In this document: in pieces, positions 57,001 to 64,000 of the stretch
How positions within the stretch are numbered: position 1 is the stretch's first letter
How the letters are laid out: every line of letters starts with the position of its first letter
Origin: Gimesia alba
GTDB lineage: Bacteria > Planctomycetota > Planctomycetia > Planctomycetales > Planctomycetaceae
Length of the DNA stretch: 64,000 bases
Assembly: GCF_007744675.1 (NCBI RefSeq)
Contig: NZ_CP036269.1
Location: 4,629,546 to 4,693,545, forward strand
Reading direction: 5' to 3'
Made by a program: the position numbers and the translations under genes
The notes under the pieces: model-generated
What the model was told of the DNA's origin: nothing
Seen by the model: the letters and a program-made list of their open reading frames with translations, nothing else
Database searches by the model: none

Positions 57001-57202
57001 CCTGTATGTCGGCGCTTCGTTTCTGGTTCTCTCCATCGTCAGCATGATCTGGCACGCTTCCCAGTCCCTTGGTCATATCTGGCCCTGGTGGGCCTTCGGG
57101 ATTGGACTGGGAATCTGTATTCTGACCCTGTTCGGACTGTTTGAGAAACGTAAAAACGAAATGCAGGAACTGGTTGACAAACTGAAAACCTGGGATCGCT
57201 AA
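51074..57202 (+). CDS. Giant multispanning membrane protein (2042 residues), function unknown
   Basis: 2042 residues in one uninterrupted frame; AGGAACC lies upstream of the ATG. One N-terminal membrane helix (1-25) is followed by a cytoplasmic region (~30-175) with a SHOCT-like motif (RYLRRLYYKGKIPEQEFQ, ~57-75), a Pro/Thr-rich linker and an acidic repeat (DFLDEDDFLDEP). From ~180 (IRWGELISGLLIVGSAIGLV) to the end there are hydrophobic helices almost without break, by eye about 50, separated by short loops with few charged residues. The C-terminal tail is short and charged. The start of the membrane region resembles DUF2157-type proteins. No catalytic motif is recognised. It might be a scaffold, a lipid or polysaccharide transporter, or an envelope organiser; all are guesses. 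Confidence 0.9.
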   Translation: MEILVFFIAMTIFASICHGLWVIGSLFKRIFSSGNPIPQKPLVASENESDQDRLTAQRYLRRLYYKGKIPEQEFQTILKYTEKETKQPSPQPAPKTTQPTSQLESTTPPKPVPLPTANLEESAILEVEDFLDEDDFLDEPTDKKPTATPKAIRPKKHALPQTEPVEKRAFGSILNAFMEEKNIRWGELISGLLIVGSAIGLVVSLWSTLKNQIPYLPALLFLLATAAIHGAGLYTFKRWKLESTSRGLLLITVLLVPLNFLAAIRLSDHRPVTDPLFILALSIGFAAFSWMVLSASRILVSFGRWQLLIAVLGSSAGQIIISRMSISEPILLRTNLLAALPVGCFIVALASILKHTFRWKEISDALARELVTLGGLSLFAVLAPCWLLVWNSSSRLETFACLTPLVSIMEILLLGMGLVLHHRKENDDAPHWSLAGSSIAVFSALMMLMNFAISWPRVDIMLVLGIVNAISLTLLAIYGRFAVCHIPALISAAIAGLLGFHVLTDTIALQGTSQRMLIEALLLGRSAIVLISFAILTSLAAVWLKRTSKIETARYYLSAAGCFSIGSSLIAVYAGYFTRTDDIWCTLALLINAITFLFANWQIRKQVLSGVASALLFLALQHALCIDTPLRNWLSDRELLPDAPFVWGCLIHATSGLLFLIGLDFWSRSRTQLTQPWSLRPLKGNSFTTPIGFGSIITSSLLVPYVLLQTMSAEMHAFYAFWIMLIWITVALIQRSDIWFLFAQCAGTVGTLYTATAVGEHYGLWSDAGRATPRYWLFHIVAIAIWVLLGSAIHSKKYSRNMLGALSRTSRWNLQPVLLAGSMIATGMVLFLSIIPAIATDFELAFKIQKIHQYAAPLMLGLFLYTLCTTIIALTKPRESGVGTQVGLILSLVLLVAAFSLQNLHISLATIGFPVTHAKDAFGIWSWLCLGLLSVACLPYLNSKFQKLTTQGLLFVTYLIPFLIAGYFIEQHHTADALRWGLGVYALSMTLLILKSESLIDYLRSQQIRLRYLPKLFEDKPTWRNLSILGASLPLLVLTLYQVFGSWLEISVPLEAGAISGLGMPLLTFSVPILMLVLASVLYAIHFRSAGWMLIGSHLLAAVAITGTILTFSEPPTEFRIDDFLQISIYTGLALAGYGLFWLAIESRINRNYQEHQSLSPVEWPLIRVHLVTLLSLVAAPYFLPFIMNLNHPTHNWGTHFPQIPFISLISLFMAATCIHVFARHYFSSLTTNGLSCLSLALIGFTTVSLWHDSERTAWQINLIMEIGVLLVGLFHTTRFVMTYRPPGANLDEQPTAFRHLNWTQLICLTLFAFAFRGAWSDAYRPYPALMIASAGTLLYFTLGICLRKQILAYASLITALLGTLFVFTSHWLDAGVDVTSQGWMDLLKWSITTAAGVSGCWLIVDLYRQRFLSDDNTTTESPAFQQILARILTCLVLFYTLLITVSRTVLISTDVPLIRDPAGWTALFAVSLLLIGLIWDRKSRYCLPALFTMGICLISTYLSDETQLRRLAQHSGLALSGYAFLLSILWSLRNLISQKFSRLAIPNFEAFRNQTRSWLPPAVTLLAVYTMLALLHSVLRFEVQAQRWWSVLGTALTCLTFYGMSTHSDLSEKFKKRAILAGGLAGIYYGWALLPAKGNFYFLDHLIRFLEAVSILSLLTTLVLVKWPALKQDWSEALRKSSRTFLIAAGVSLLGILISETGFQIAGIPLVISKARIAVVSAALVLLSAALILMAAVPKYDPFQLTLKRRMLYVYASEIVLALLFLHIYLTMPELFRGYLLPYWPYIVIAIAFTGAGVGEFFERIGLNVLSEPLQRTGTFLPLLPALSFWIHAASRQASPVVGDYSMILLLISLVYVVMSLWRKSFVYTTLAALAGNGALWAFWAEQGQFFTQHPQLWLIPPALSVLIATHLNREKLSATQLTAIRYFSTISIYVSSTGDMFIAGVAENLWLPVILCGLSVLGMFAGMMFRVRAFLYVGASFLVLSIVSMIWHASQSLGHIWPWWAFGIGLGICILTLFGLFEKRKNEMQELVDKLKTWDR

Positions 57203-57217
57203 ACAGCAAAACCCACT

Positions 57218-59041
57218 TTAGTCACTGGTCGTCGTTCGCTGATTCCGTTTCCGCTCGTTTTCTGTCAGATGGATTTTTCGCAGACGAATGATCTTGGGAG
57301 TGATTTCCACATATTCGTCATGCTCAATGTATTCCAGAGCTGCTTCGAGACTCATATCTCGCGGCGGCTTGAGAACCATATTTTCATCTGAGCCGGAAGC
57401 CCGCACGTTGGTCAATTTTTTGCCACGGATTGGGTTCACCACCAGGTCATTATTGCGGACGTGCTCGCCGACGATCATGCCTTCGTAAACATCGGCTCCG
57501 GGTCCGACAAAGAATTCGGCACGATCGCGCAGTTTCCATAACGCGTAACCGACGGCCTGCCCTTTATCCTGAGATATCATCACGCCGTTCGCACGACGTG
57601 GAACCTCCCCTTCACTGACTTTATACGCTTCAAAACGGTGATTGATGATCGCTTCCCCCTTGGTGGCGTTCAGCAATCGTGTTCGCAAGCCAATCAAGCC
57701 ACGGGCAGGAATTGAGAATTTCAGATGCGACATGCCAGTCTCACCCGAAGTCATATCAATCATCTGACCACGGCGGGCACAAACCAGTTCCATTACAGAT
57801 CCGACGACTTCCGAAGGAGCGTCCACTTCTAATGATTCAAACGGCTCATGCCATTTCCCGTCGATCTTCTTACGGATCACTTCAGGTTTCCCGACAGAAA
57901 GCTCGTAACCTTCACGGCGCATCTGTTCAATCAATACGGACAAGTGCAAGATACCTCGACCGGAAACGGAAAAGGAATCCTTGTCTTCTCGTTCAACAAC
58001 GCGTAAAGCGACATTCGATTCCAGTTCGCGCATCAACCTTTCACGCAGATTACGGCTGGTGACGTACTTCCCATCCTGTCCGGCCAGCGGCGAACTGTTG
58101 ATCGTGAATAACATCGAGAGAGTCGGTTCATCGACATCAATTCTCACAAGTGCCTGCGGCTTCTCTGCACAGGCAACGGTATCGCCAATTTCAGGATTTT
58201 CCAGGCCGACCAGTGCAACGATATCACCGGCAGAGGCTTCGTCGACGGGGGCTCTTCCTAAATTGTTGTAGAGTTCGACCGAATCGACGGTGCACTTAAT
58301 ATGATCACCGTTACTTTTGATGACCGTCACACGTTCTCCAGTGTGAACCTTTCCGCTGTTGATACGCCCTGTCGCAACACGACCTACATATTCGGACCAC
58401 TCCAGCGTTGTCACCATCATGGTCAGCGGTGCGTCCTGATTCACATCAGGCGCGGGCACATTTTCCAAAACCATATCCAACAGCGGATGAATGCTGTCTC
58501 CAAAATTATCGAGATCATGCGTGGCAAACCCTTCGCGGGCACTGGCATAGATATAGGGGAAATCGAGTGTTTCATCGTCCGCTTCCAGATCGACAAACAA
58601 ATCGAACATCTCACTCAAGACGTGATCGGGACGGCAATCAGGACGGTCGATTTTGTTAATGACCACCAGTGGCTTCAGATGGCATTCGAGTGCTTTTTTC
58701 AGAACAAAGCGGGTTTGAGGTCGGGGGCCTTCAAAGGCATCGACCAGAATCAAAACGCCGTCCGCCATACGTAAGACGCGTTCGACTTCACCACCAAAGT
58801 CGGCGTGACCCGGCGTATCGATGATGTTAATTTTCACGCCTTTATACATCAATGCGATGTTTTTGGCCAAAATGGTAATGCCGCGTTCCCGCTCCAGATC
58901 GTTGGAATCCAGAATACAGTCGCCCTTCAATTGAGCATCACGAAAATGACCACTTTGATGTAATAAGGCATCTACCAGTGTCGTCTTCCCATGATCCACG
59001 TGCGCAATGATTGCAATGTTCCGCACATCTTCTCGTTTCAT
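57218..59041 (-). CDS. typA: Translational GTPase TypA/BipA
   Basis: 607 residues from the ATG at 59041; a TTG seven codons upstream is possible. G-domain motifs: [10 protein letters not shown] (P-loop), [11 protein letters not shown] (switch I), [17 protein letters not shown] (switch II) and [10 protein letters not shown] (G4), followed by domain II, the EF-G-like domains III and V, and the TypA-specific C-terminal domain ([55 protein letters not shown]). It acts in 50S assembly and stress adaptation at the ribosome. It converges on the giant membrane protein gene with 15 bases between stops. Confidence 0.97.
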   Translation of the reverse strand: MKREDVRNIAIIAHVDHGKTTLVDALLHQSGHFRDAQLKGDCILDSNDLERERGITILAKNIALMYKGVKINIIDTPGHADFGGEVERVLRMADGVLILVDAFEGPRPQTRFVLKKALECHLKPLVVINKIDRPDCRPDHVLSEMFDLFVDLEADDETLDFPYIYASAREGFATHDLDNFGDSIHPLLDMVLENVPAPDVNQDAPLTMMVTTLEWSEYVGRVATGRINSGKVHTGERVTVIKSNGDHIKCTVDSVELYNNLGRAPVDEASAGDIVALVGLENPEIGDTVACAEKPQALVRIDVDEPTLSMLFTINSSPLAGQDGKYVTSRNLRERLMRELESNVALRVVEREDKDSFSVSGRGILHLSVLIEQMRREGYELSVGKPEVIRKKIDGKWHEPFESLEVDAPSEVVGSVMELVCARRGQMIDMTSGETGMSHLKFSIPARGLIGLRTRLLNATKGEAIINHRFEAYKVSEGEVPRRANGVMISQDKGQAVGYALWKLRDRAEFFVGPGADVYEGMIVGEHVRNNDLVVNPIRGKKLTNVRASGSDENMVLKPPRDMSLEAALEYIEHDEYVEITPKIIRLRKIHLTENERKRNQRTTTSD

Positions 59042-59328
59042 GACTCTCAATTCTTCCCACAATGAATTTTTCGCGCGACCGTCTTAACATTCAAACGTTC
59101 CTTACAGGGAACAGAGGGTCTCAGCAAAAAACCGCCTTTCAGCGCATCAGGCAACTATATAAGGGGCAAAATATATCAACAATAGATTAGTAACGCAAAG
59201 CCCAGAAATAGACATTCTTACTGGCAGTTCTGTCCGGTTTTAGCGATACTTTGACCATTACTACGCTCAATCTTCATAAATCACGAGATTTCAACGTAAA
59301 TCCAATGCTTACAAAGGGGTCCGACCGT

Positions 59329-60942
59329 ATGGGACAGCGTCGCCTGCTGATCTGCTTTTGTCTATTTTTCGTGACTTTTCTGCCGATAGACTCTATTTCT
59401 GCCCAGAAATCAGAGCCCTTCGACCTCATTCTCAAGGGGGGAACGATCATTGATGGCACAGGCAAGCCCGGTTTTACCGGCGATATTGCCATCAAAAATG
59501 ATCGAATTGTCCAAATCAGCCCGAACATCAATGGGCAGGCTGACCAGACGATCCAGTGCCGTGGATTGACAATTGCACCGGGATTTATCGATTTACACAA
59601 CCATAGTGACCGTCAGATCGTTTCTCCACTGACCCGTGCCAATATGAACTATGTCACCCAGGGTTGCACGACCATTGTCACAGGGAACTGTGGCAGTGGC
59701 CCGGTCGATACGGGTGAATATTATCGTAAAATCGATGCTTCGGGAAGCGGAACGAATGTGATGCATTTGATCCCACAGGGTTCACTCCGGGACCATGTGA
59801 TGGGGTCGGGACAACGCAAGCCAACCCCGGACGAACTAACCAAAATGAAAGCGCTCGCCGAGAAAGCAATGCAGGATGGTGCCTGGGGCATGTCCACCGG
59901 GCTGATTTACGTACCCAGTTCCTATGCCGAGACCGATGAGCTGATCGAGCTGGCCAACATCGTCTCGCGGCATCAGGGGATCTATGCCAGCCATATCCGC
60001 AATGAGAGCACCGAGTTACTTGCAGCCGTCAATGAAGCCCTGAAGATTGGCCAACAGGCAAACCTGCCCGTGCATATTTCTCACTTCAAATCAAGTGGTC
60101 AGGATGCCTGGGGACTGGTGATCCGGGCAGCAAAGATGATTGACGACGCGCGGAAACAGGGGAAAATTGTCACCGCCGATCAATATCCCTATATCGCTTC
60201 CAGCACCTCTCTGGGTGCCACGTTGATTCCCGCCTGGGCTAGAGCCGGAGGGAACAAAGAGCTGATCCAGCGTTTGGAAGCTCCAGAAACTTCGGAAAAA
60301 ATTATTCGCAAGATCAAAAGCAATATCGAAAAACGCGAAGGAGGCACAGCGATTCGAATTGCCCGCTATGGGAAAAAGCCAGAATGGGTTGGAAAAAATT
60401 TACAACAAATTGCGGAAGCCGAGCAGAAAAGTGTATTGGACATAGTGCTGGAGATCACACGCCAGGGAGGTGCTTCGGTCGTGAATTTCAGTATGAATGA
60501 GGGGGACGTCCGCCAGATCATGCAAATCGACTGGGTGGCAACCGCCTCGGATGGTCGAGCTTATCTGCCCGGTTCGGACCGACCGCATCCTCGTAACTAT
60601 GGTACGTTTCCACGAAAGCTGGGATACTATGCGATCAAGGAGAAAGTCATTCCACTGGAACACGCCGTGCGAAGCGCGACGGGGCTTCCCGCGGATATTC
60701 TGGGTTTAAACGACCGAGGATACCTGCGCGAAGGAGCGTATGCCGACATTGTTGTCTTTGATCCCAACCAACTGATCGATCAGGCCACCTTCGATGCACC
60801 GCATCAATACTCGAACGGAATCCGTTACCTGTTTGTGAATGGAAGACCCGCCATCAGCGCCGGGTTTCCGACAGGCAGTCTCGCGGGCAAGGCATTGCGA
60901 CATCAAGACGCGGCTCAGCCATCAGAAAAGAAGTCTCCTTAA
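59329..60942 (+). CDS. Exported N-acyl-D-amino-acid deacylase family amidohydrolase
   Basis: 537 residues from the ATG at 59329, preceded by AAAGGGG; the upstream frame would hide the signal peptide (1-24, LLICFCLFFVTFLP). The beta domain LILKGGTIIDGTGKPGFTGD leads into the metal motif APGFIDLHNHSD (His-X-His). GNCGSGPVD, MSTGLIYVPSSYA, SHIRNES and HISHFKSSG carry the carboxylated/metal-binding and catalytic residues of D-aminoacylases. VASDGRAYLPG contains the final Asp. These release D-amino acids or dipeptide residues from N-acyl forms, probably in the periplasm. The next gene starts 1 base after its stop, indicating translational coupling. Confidence 0.9.
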   Translation: MGQRRLLICFCLFFVTFLPIDSISAQKSEPFDLILKGGTIIDGTGKPGFTGDIAIKNDRIVQISPNINGQADQTIQCRGLTIAPGFIDLHNHSDRQIVSPLTRANMNYVTQGCTTIVTGNCGSGPVDTGEYYRKIDASGSGTNVMHLIPQGSLRDHVMGSGQRKPTPDELTKMKALAEKAMQDGAWGMSTGLIYVPSSYAETDELIELANIVSRHQGIYASHIRNESTELLAAVNEALKIGQQANLPVHISHFKSSGQDAWGLVIRAAKMIDDARKQGKIVTADQYPYIASSTSLGATLIPAWARAGGNKELIQRLEAPETSEKIIRKIKSNIEKREGGTAIRIARYGKKPEWVGKNLQQIAEAEQKSVLDIVLEITRQGGASVVNFSMNEGDVRQIMQIDWVATASDGRAYLPGSDRPHPRNYGTFPRKLGYYAIKEKVIPLEHAVRSATGLPADILGLNDRGYLREGAYADIVVFDPNQLIDQATFDAPHQYSNGIRYLFVNGRPAISAGFPTGSLAGKALRHQDAAQPSEKKSP

Positions 60943-60943
60943 T

Positions 60944-61726
60944 ATGCGACCGGAATCATCAGTCTTGAATCCACAGCGAGTACAACTCCTGGTCAGTGCC
61001 ATGCATCGGGACGAAATCGCGCCTGCCCTGGCAGGTGGCTGTGATATTCTGGATTTCAAAGATCCCACTCAGGGGGCCTTGGGAATGATCGATGCGGAAA
61101 CACTCTACTCGATCTCCGATTACTTTCAGACTCACCCCATTGACATCCCGGTCAGCCTGGCACTGGGGGAACTGACAGACCGGCTAGCCGACAGTAAAAC
61201 CCCGCTGATTCCGTCTGCCATTACCTATCTGAAAATGGGACTGGCAAACACTCAAGGTATGGATCACTGGTATTCCGACTGGCAGGATTTAAAGAAGCGA
61301 ATTGAAGCGACTGGCCAGACGACTTTCCAATGGATTGCCGTCGCATATGCTGACTGGGAACAGGCGAATTCGATCTCACCACAAGACGTTCTGGCGGCAG
61401 CCATTGAAAGCGAGTGTGCGGGCCTGCTGATTGATACTTACTTGAAGCAGGGCCAGACTCTATTGGATCATTTATCACTTGACGAGCTGAATACACTGAT
61501 TGAACAGGCCCATGCACATCAACTGAAGATTGCTCTGGCCGGTTCTCTGCGACAAAAAGACCTTGCGGCATTATCAAGCATTTCGCCTGACATCATCGGC
61601 ATTCGAAGTGCCGCCTGTCGCGGGAGTCTGAGAACAGACAGTGTTCAAGAACAGGCGGTCCGGGCTTTTCGGCAACAACTGGAACGACAAACTGTGTTGA
61701 GTGAATCAGGAAGACATATCGGTTGA
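60944..61726 (+). CDS. (5-formylfuran-3-yl)methyl phosphate synthase family protein (MfnB-like)
   Basis: 260 residues from the ATG at 60944, 1 base after the preceding stop; longer open frames read into the deacylase gene. Family blocks: LLVSAMHRDEIAPALAGGCD, ILDFKDPTQGALGMID with the Schiff-base Lys of DxKxP, and AITYLKMGLANT with a second conserved Lys; LAGSLRQKDLAALSSISPDIIGIRSAACR closes the barrel (given here as two segments, LAGSLRQKDL and IIGIRSAACR). MfnB condenses two glyceraldehyde-3-phosphate into the furan precursor of methanofuran. Planctomycetes are known to have tetrahydromethanopterin-linked C1 genes, so a role in a methanofuran-type carrier is plausible. Its end overlaps the convergent gene by 21 bases. 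Confidence 0.85.
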   Translation: MRPESSVLNPQRVQLLVSAMHRDEIAPALAGGCDILDFKDPTQGALGMIDAETLYSISDYFQTHPIDIPVSLALGELTDRLADSKTPLIPSAITYLKMGLANTQGMDHWYSDWQDLKKRIEATGQTTFQWIAVAYADWEQANSISPQDVLAAAIESECAGLLIDTYLKQGQTLLDHLSLDELNTLIEQAHAHQLKIALAGSLRQKDLAALSSISPDIIGIRSAACRGSLRTDSVQEQAVRAFRQQLERQTVLSESGRHIG

Positions 61727-62818
61727 AACGGTTTGCTCCTTCGCATCCTTCAACGGATTATAGGGAGCGTATTTTTTCTGTTTCAGCTTCTTGATCATGG
61801 GAATCACATGGTTGGCGGGAATCGCGAAAGATTTGGTTCGCCCTGCTCGGGCGATATTCAATCCAATGGCTCGGCCTTTGAGGTCCACAATCACGCCGCC
61901 ACAGTCCTCGGGACGCAGAACAGTGTCATGTTGCAGCACTTCGGTAAAACCAGTTTTCCGACGGCTTAATGCGCCTCCCATTTTTTTCTGCATCTCACGC
62001 AGACGATCGTAGATCAACATCTGCGGATCAGTCAGCACAACCACTGCGGTCAGTTCTTCATTTTCACGTAAAATCTTGACCAGCAACCGGTCACCCGGAA
62101 GATATTTCTGGACAAAACTTGAAAGGGCACTAGCGCTTTTAATGTTTTCACCGGCGACGTTTAAGATGACATCCCCGGGTTGCAATCCTGCTTCTTCCGC
62201 ACCACTTTCACGCATGACCTGCTTAACGCGTGCGCCTCCCTCGGCATCATCAATCCGAACGCCAAGCACTCCGGGAGCCGGCTTGATCGCTCGCCGGGGG
62301 ACACTCAAAACTCCCACACTGACAGGAGACATGCTTAAGCCTGGTGTCACAAGCCATTGACCGACTTTCGGGTCAGTCGCAGACTGCCATTTCACTGTGG
62401 ATAGATTTTTGGCCTTAATTTTGAGTAGGGCCAGATCCAATTTTCCATCAACGCCAACGATCTCGGCCTCGTAGCGTTCGGACGTCGATAACTCACAAGT
62501 CACCGCGCCATCCAGCTGACTGGCTTTCGTCAAGATCCAACCGTCGGATCCCACAATCGCTCCCAAGCAGGCTTCTTTGCCATTGGATCGAATCCGCACG
62601 GTCCATGAGCGAGGGGTCGATACGACAGACCGAAATGCCTTACGCATCTGTGAGCCGCTGGTTAACTGGCTGGGCCGTAATTGCTCCCAGGCGTAGCCAG
62701 CAGAACCCAGCCATCCTGTGAAGACCGAAAACACCAGAAATGCCATCAGCAATCGAAACCCGATTGACTCTTTCTTTCTATTCTTCTGATCCTGGTTCAA
62801 GAGCTTCTCCTCGCACAT
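61706..62818 (-). CDS. Trypsin/HtrA-fold pseudoprotease with internal PDZ domain
   Basis: 370 residues from the ATG at 62818; a TTG six codons later has a good GAGGAG at ideal spacing and may be the real start. One membrane helix (~20-42) anchors the protein. The first barrel (~65-175) shows GWILTKASQL, where HtrA has GYILTxAHV, so the catalytic His is Ser100; Asp128 (KLDLALLKI) is kept. A PDZ domain (~181-263, EEAGLQPGDVILNVAGENI) comes next, before the segment LRPEDCGGVIVDLKGRAIGL that matches the GNSGGP strand, with Cys306 at the Ser position, and FAIPANHVIPMI. The PDZ thus splits the protease fold, and two triad residues are replaced. Probably a non-catalytic or altered regulator. It is 68 bases downstream of an intact paralogue. 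Confidence 0.85.
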   Translation of the reverse strand: MCEEKLLNQDQKNRKKESIGFRLLMAFLVFSVFTGWLGSAGYAWEQLRPSQLTSGSQMRKAFRSVVSTPRSWTVRIRSNGKEACLGAIVGSDGWILTKASQLDGAVTCELSTSERYEAEIVGVDGKLDLALLKIKAKNLSTVKWQSATDPKVGQWLVTPGLSMSPVSVGVLSVPRRAIKPAPGVLGVRIDDAEGGARVKQVMRESGAEEAGLQPGDVILNVAGENIKSASALSSFVQKYLPGDRLLVKILRENEELTAVVVLTDPQMLIYDRLREMQKKMGGALSRRKTGFTEVLQHDTVLRPEDCGGVIVDLKGRAIGLNIARAGRTKSFAIPANHVIPMIKKLKQKKYAPYNPLKDAKEQTVSTDMSS

Positions 62819-62886
62819 ACTTTTATCAACTTGATCTTTACTTCAGAGCAGAAAGAAAGATCGGCCCATTTTCTGAATTTCCCAAT

Positions 62887-63960
62887 TTAGTCTCTGGCGG
62901 CAAGCTGGACTTCAAACGACATGGTTTTCTTATCGCGAATCAACTTGATCTGTACTGTTTGTCCTGGCTTATATTGCTGGACAACCTCAGCCAGTTGTTC
63001 AATTCCTGTGATTTTCTGATTGTTCAACTGAATGATGATATCGTCTGCTTTTAACCCGGCAATTTCTGCGGGAAATCCACGTGTGACTCCGGTGACTTTA
63101 CAACCTTGTTCGGAATCAACTCCATTCACTCCCAGAACCGCGTTTTGTCCTAAAGGCTTTGCGCCCCACATATCGCCAGAGACGAGTTTCTCCCAGTCAT
63201 TCTGAAACGCAGAAACCGGGATATGAAAATTCCAGCTTGTCGAGGGACCGATGCGACTGTGAATTCCGACGACCTCCCCCTTCATGTTAAAGAGTGGTCC
63301 ACCGGAATCGCCGCCGATCAAAGTACAGTCAGTTTGCAGCAGATGTTTCTTGCGAGTGACAACTCTTCCCAAACGTACCACCGGAGCGCGGCCTGCTTGA
63401 TATCCATTGGGGTGCCCTGTCGCCAGAACCCATTCTCCCGGCTCAAGTTTTGTAATATCACCCATTTTTACGGCTGGAAGTTTACTAATTTCAATTTCGT
63501 CGTCTTCAATCAGTTTTACCAGGCCGGCATCCAGCCCCCGGTTTAAACCCATCGTTCTGCCTTTTAACGTTCGGCCATCATGAAGAATGATCGTGGCATT
63601 TTTTTGTGCCAGTCCAATCACGTGTGCCGCCGTCAGGATATATCCGGCTTTGTTATCAATAATGACGCCGCTGCCTTGTGCATCTCCCACGCGAATGGAA
63701 ACAGTACTTTCGATCGCAGCGTTGGTGAGCGAGGTCACTTTCCGCTCAATCTCCTGCAGATCTTCGAGCGAATCGGGAACCGTTTTGAAGAAGACTTGCG
63801 AGAGCGTTTCAGGAGAAGCAGGAACAACCGGCTTTAGAACTTTCACTTCTTCAGCGTGGATGCGGGAAACGAACAGCAGAACCATCAAACCCAGCAAACT
63901 GCTGAGAGCAGTGCTGGCTTTGGCCGTTTCACCCGGAATCATTAAACGGTTTAATCTCAT
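62887..63960 (-). CDS. Exported trypsin-like serine protease with PDZ (S1C/HtrA-like)
   Basis: 357 residues; the next ATG, six codons in, is an alternative start. A signal peptide or anchor lies at ~18-36 (LLGLMVLLFVSRIHA). A full catalytic triad is visible: His113 (LTAAHVIGL), Asp144 (RGLDAGLVKL) and Ser219 (GGDSGGPLFNMKGEVVGIHS). A C-terminal PDZ domain covers ~265-355 (FPAEIAGLKADDIIIQLNNQ). The order protease then PDZ is the standard S1C arrangement, with a single PDZ as in DegS. It should act in the periplasm on misfolded or signalling substrates. The degenerate paralogue follows in the same direction. Confidence 0.93.
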   Translation of the reverse strand: MRLNRLMIPGETAKASTALSSLLGLMVLLFVSRIHAEEVKVLKPVVPASPETLSQVFFKTVPDSLEDLQEIERKVTSLTNAAIESTVSIRVGDAQGSGVIIDNKAGYILTAAHVIGLAQKNATIILHDGRTLKGRTMGLNRGLDAGLVKLIEDDEIEISKLPAVKMGDITKLEPGEWVLATGHPNGYQAGRAPVVRLGRVVTRKKHLLQTDCTLIGGDSGGPLFNMKGEVVGIHSRIGPSTSWNFHIPVSAFQNDWEKLVSGDMWGAKPLGQNAVLGVNGVDSEQGCKVTGVTRGFPAEIAGLKADDIIIQLNNQKITGIEQLAEVVQQYKPGQTVQIKLIRDKKTMSFEVQLAARD

Positions 63961-64000
63961 AATGCTTCACGCACCGAAAAACAAAGATCTTCTGCTTAGG

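Noticed and set aside
1..64000. Search for CRISPR arrays, insertion sequences, integrases, phage genes and rRNA
   Set aside because: No regularly spaced repeats, transposase or integrase motifs, or rRNA-like segments were found by reading; composition is uniform.

Overview
The window looks like chromosomal DNA of a planctomycete, probably close to Gimesia (Planctomycetaceae). This rests on family content, not on any marker gene: DUF1501, DUF1549/DUF1553, DUF1080, an FGly-type sulfatase, a ceramidase-like protein, a TPR/FG-GAP/UnbV protein, a sulfatase-modifying-factor-like lipoprotein, and an MfnB-type enzyme of the C1 carrier pathway known in this phylum. Base composition is moderate and even. 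I see no phage, transposon, integrase, CRISPR array or rRNA. One tRNA (Gly-GCC) is present. The region reads as core genome.

Layout. 1-8.6 kb is a signalling block: a truncated membrane protein, a beta-barrel transporter-like protein, a multi-PAS sensor kinase, a hybrid kinase, a FixJ/LuxR-type response regulator, and a receiver protein without its phospho-accepting Asp behind about 950 bp of AT-rich non-coding DNA. 8.6-18.1 kb is a co-directional set of six exported proteins (DUF1549/1553 with LRRs, DUF1501, sulfatase, ceramidase-like, DUF1080, nucleoside hydrolase). 18.3-23.3 kb is a tight four-gene operon for acetoacetate/3-hydroxybutyrate-type metabolism (acyl-CoA synthetase, thiolase, 3-hydroxyacyl-CoA dehydrogenase-like, 3-hydroxybutyrate dehydrogenase-like). 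23.5-31 kb holds an M28 peptidase, a DUF481 outer-membrane protein, an unknown protein and a large TPR/FG-GAP protein. 31-36.6 kb is a marR-adaptor-RND efflux operon with a SlyA-like operator on the marR start codon. 36.7-42.4 kb has a SUMF1-like lipoprotein, an HD phosphohydrolase next to a nucleoside deoxyribosyltransferase, and a DUF2079 membrane protein. 42.8-50.9 kb carries ettA, a secreted unknown, a Gfo/Idh/MocA oxidoreductase, two tandem prepilin-like small proteins, tRNA-Gly, trigger factor and an SGNH-like protein. 51-57.2 kb is a single 2042-residue multispanning membrane protein. 57.2-64 kb has typA, an N-acyl-D-amino-acid deacylase coupled to an MfnB-like gene, and two tandem trypsin/PDZ proteins, one intact and one with a degenerate catalytic triad and a PDZ domain placed inside the protease fold.

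No single locus is an obvious complete new defence or mobile system. The strongest oddities are the PDZ-inserted pseudoprotease beside its active paralogue, the giant membrane protein, the pilin-like pair, the phospho-dead receiver with its structured upstream region, the MarR operator, and the deacylase-MfnB coupling. Starts were moved from the longest open frame to an internal ATG where ribosome-binding site or family alignment favoured it; this is stated in each entry.
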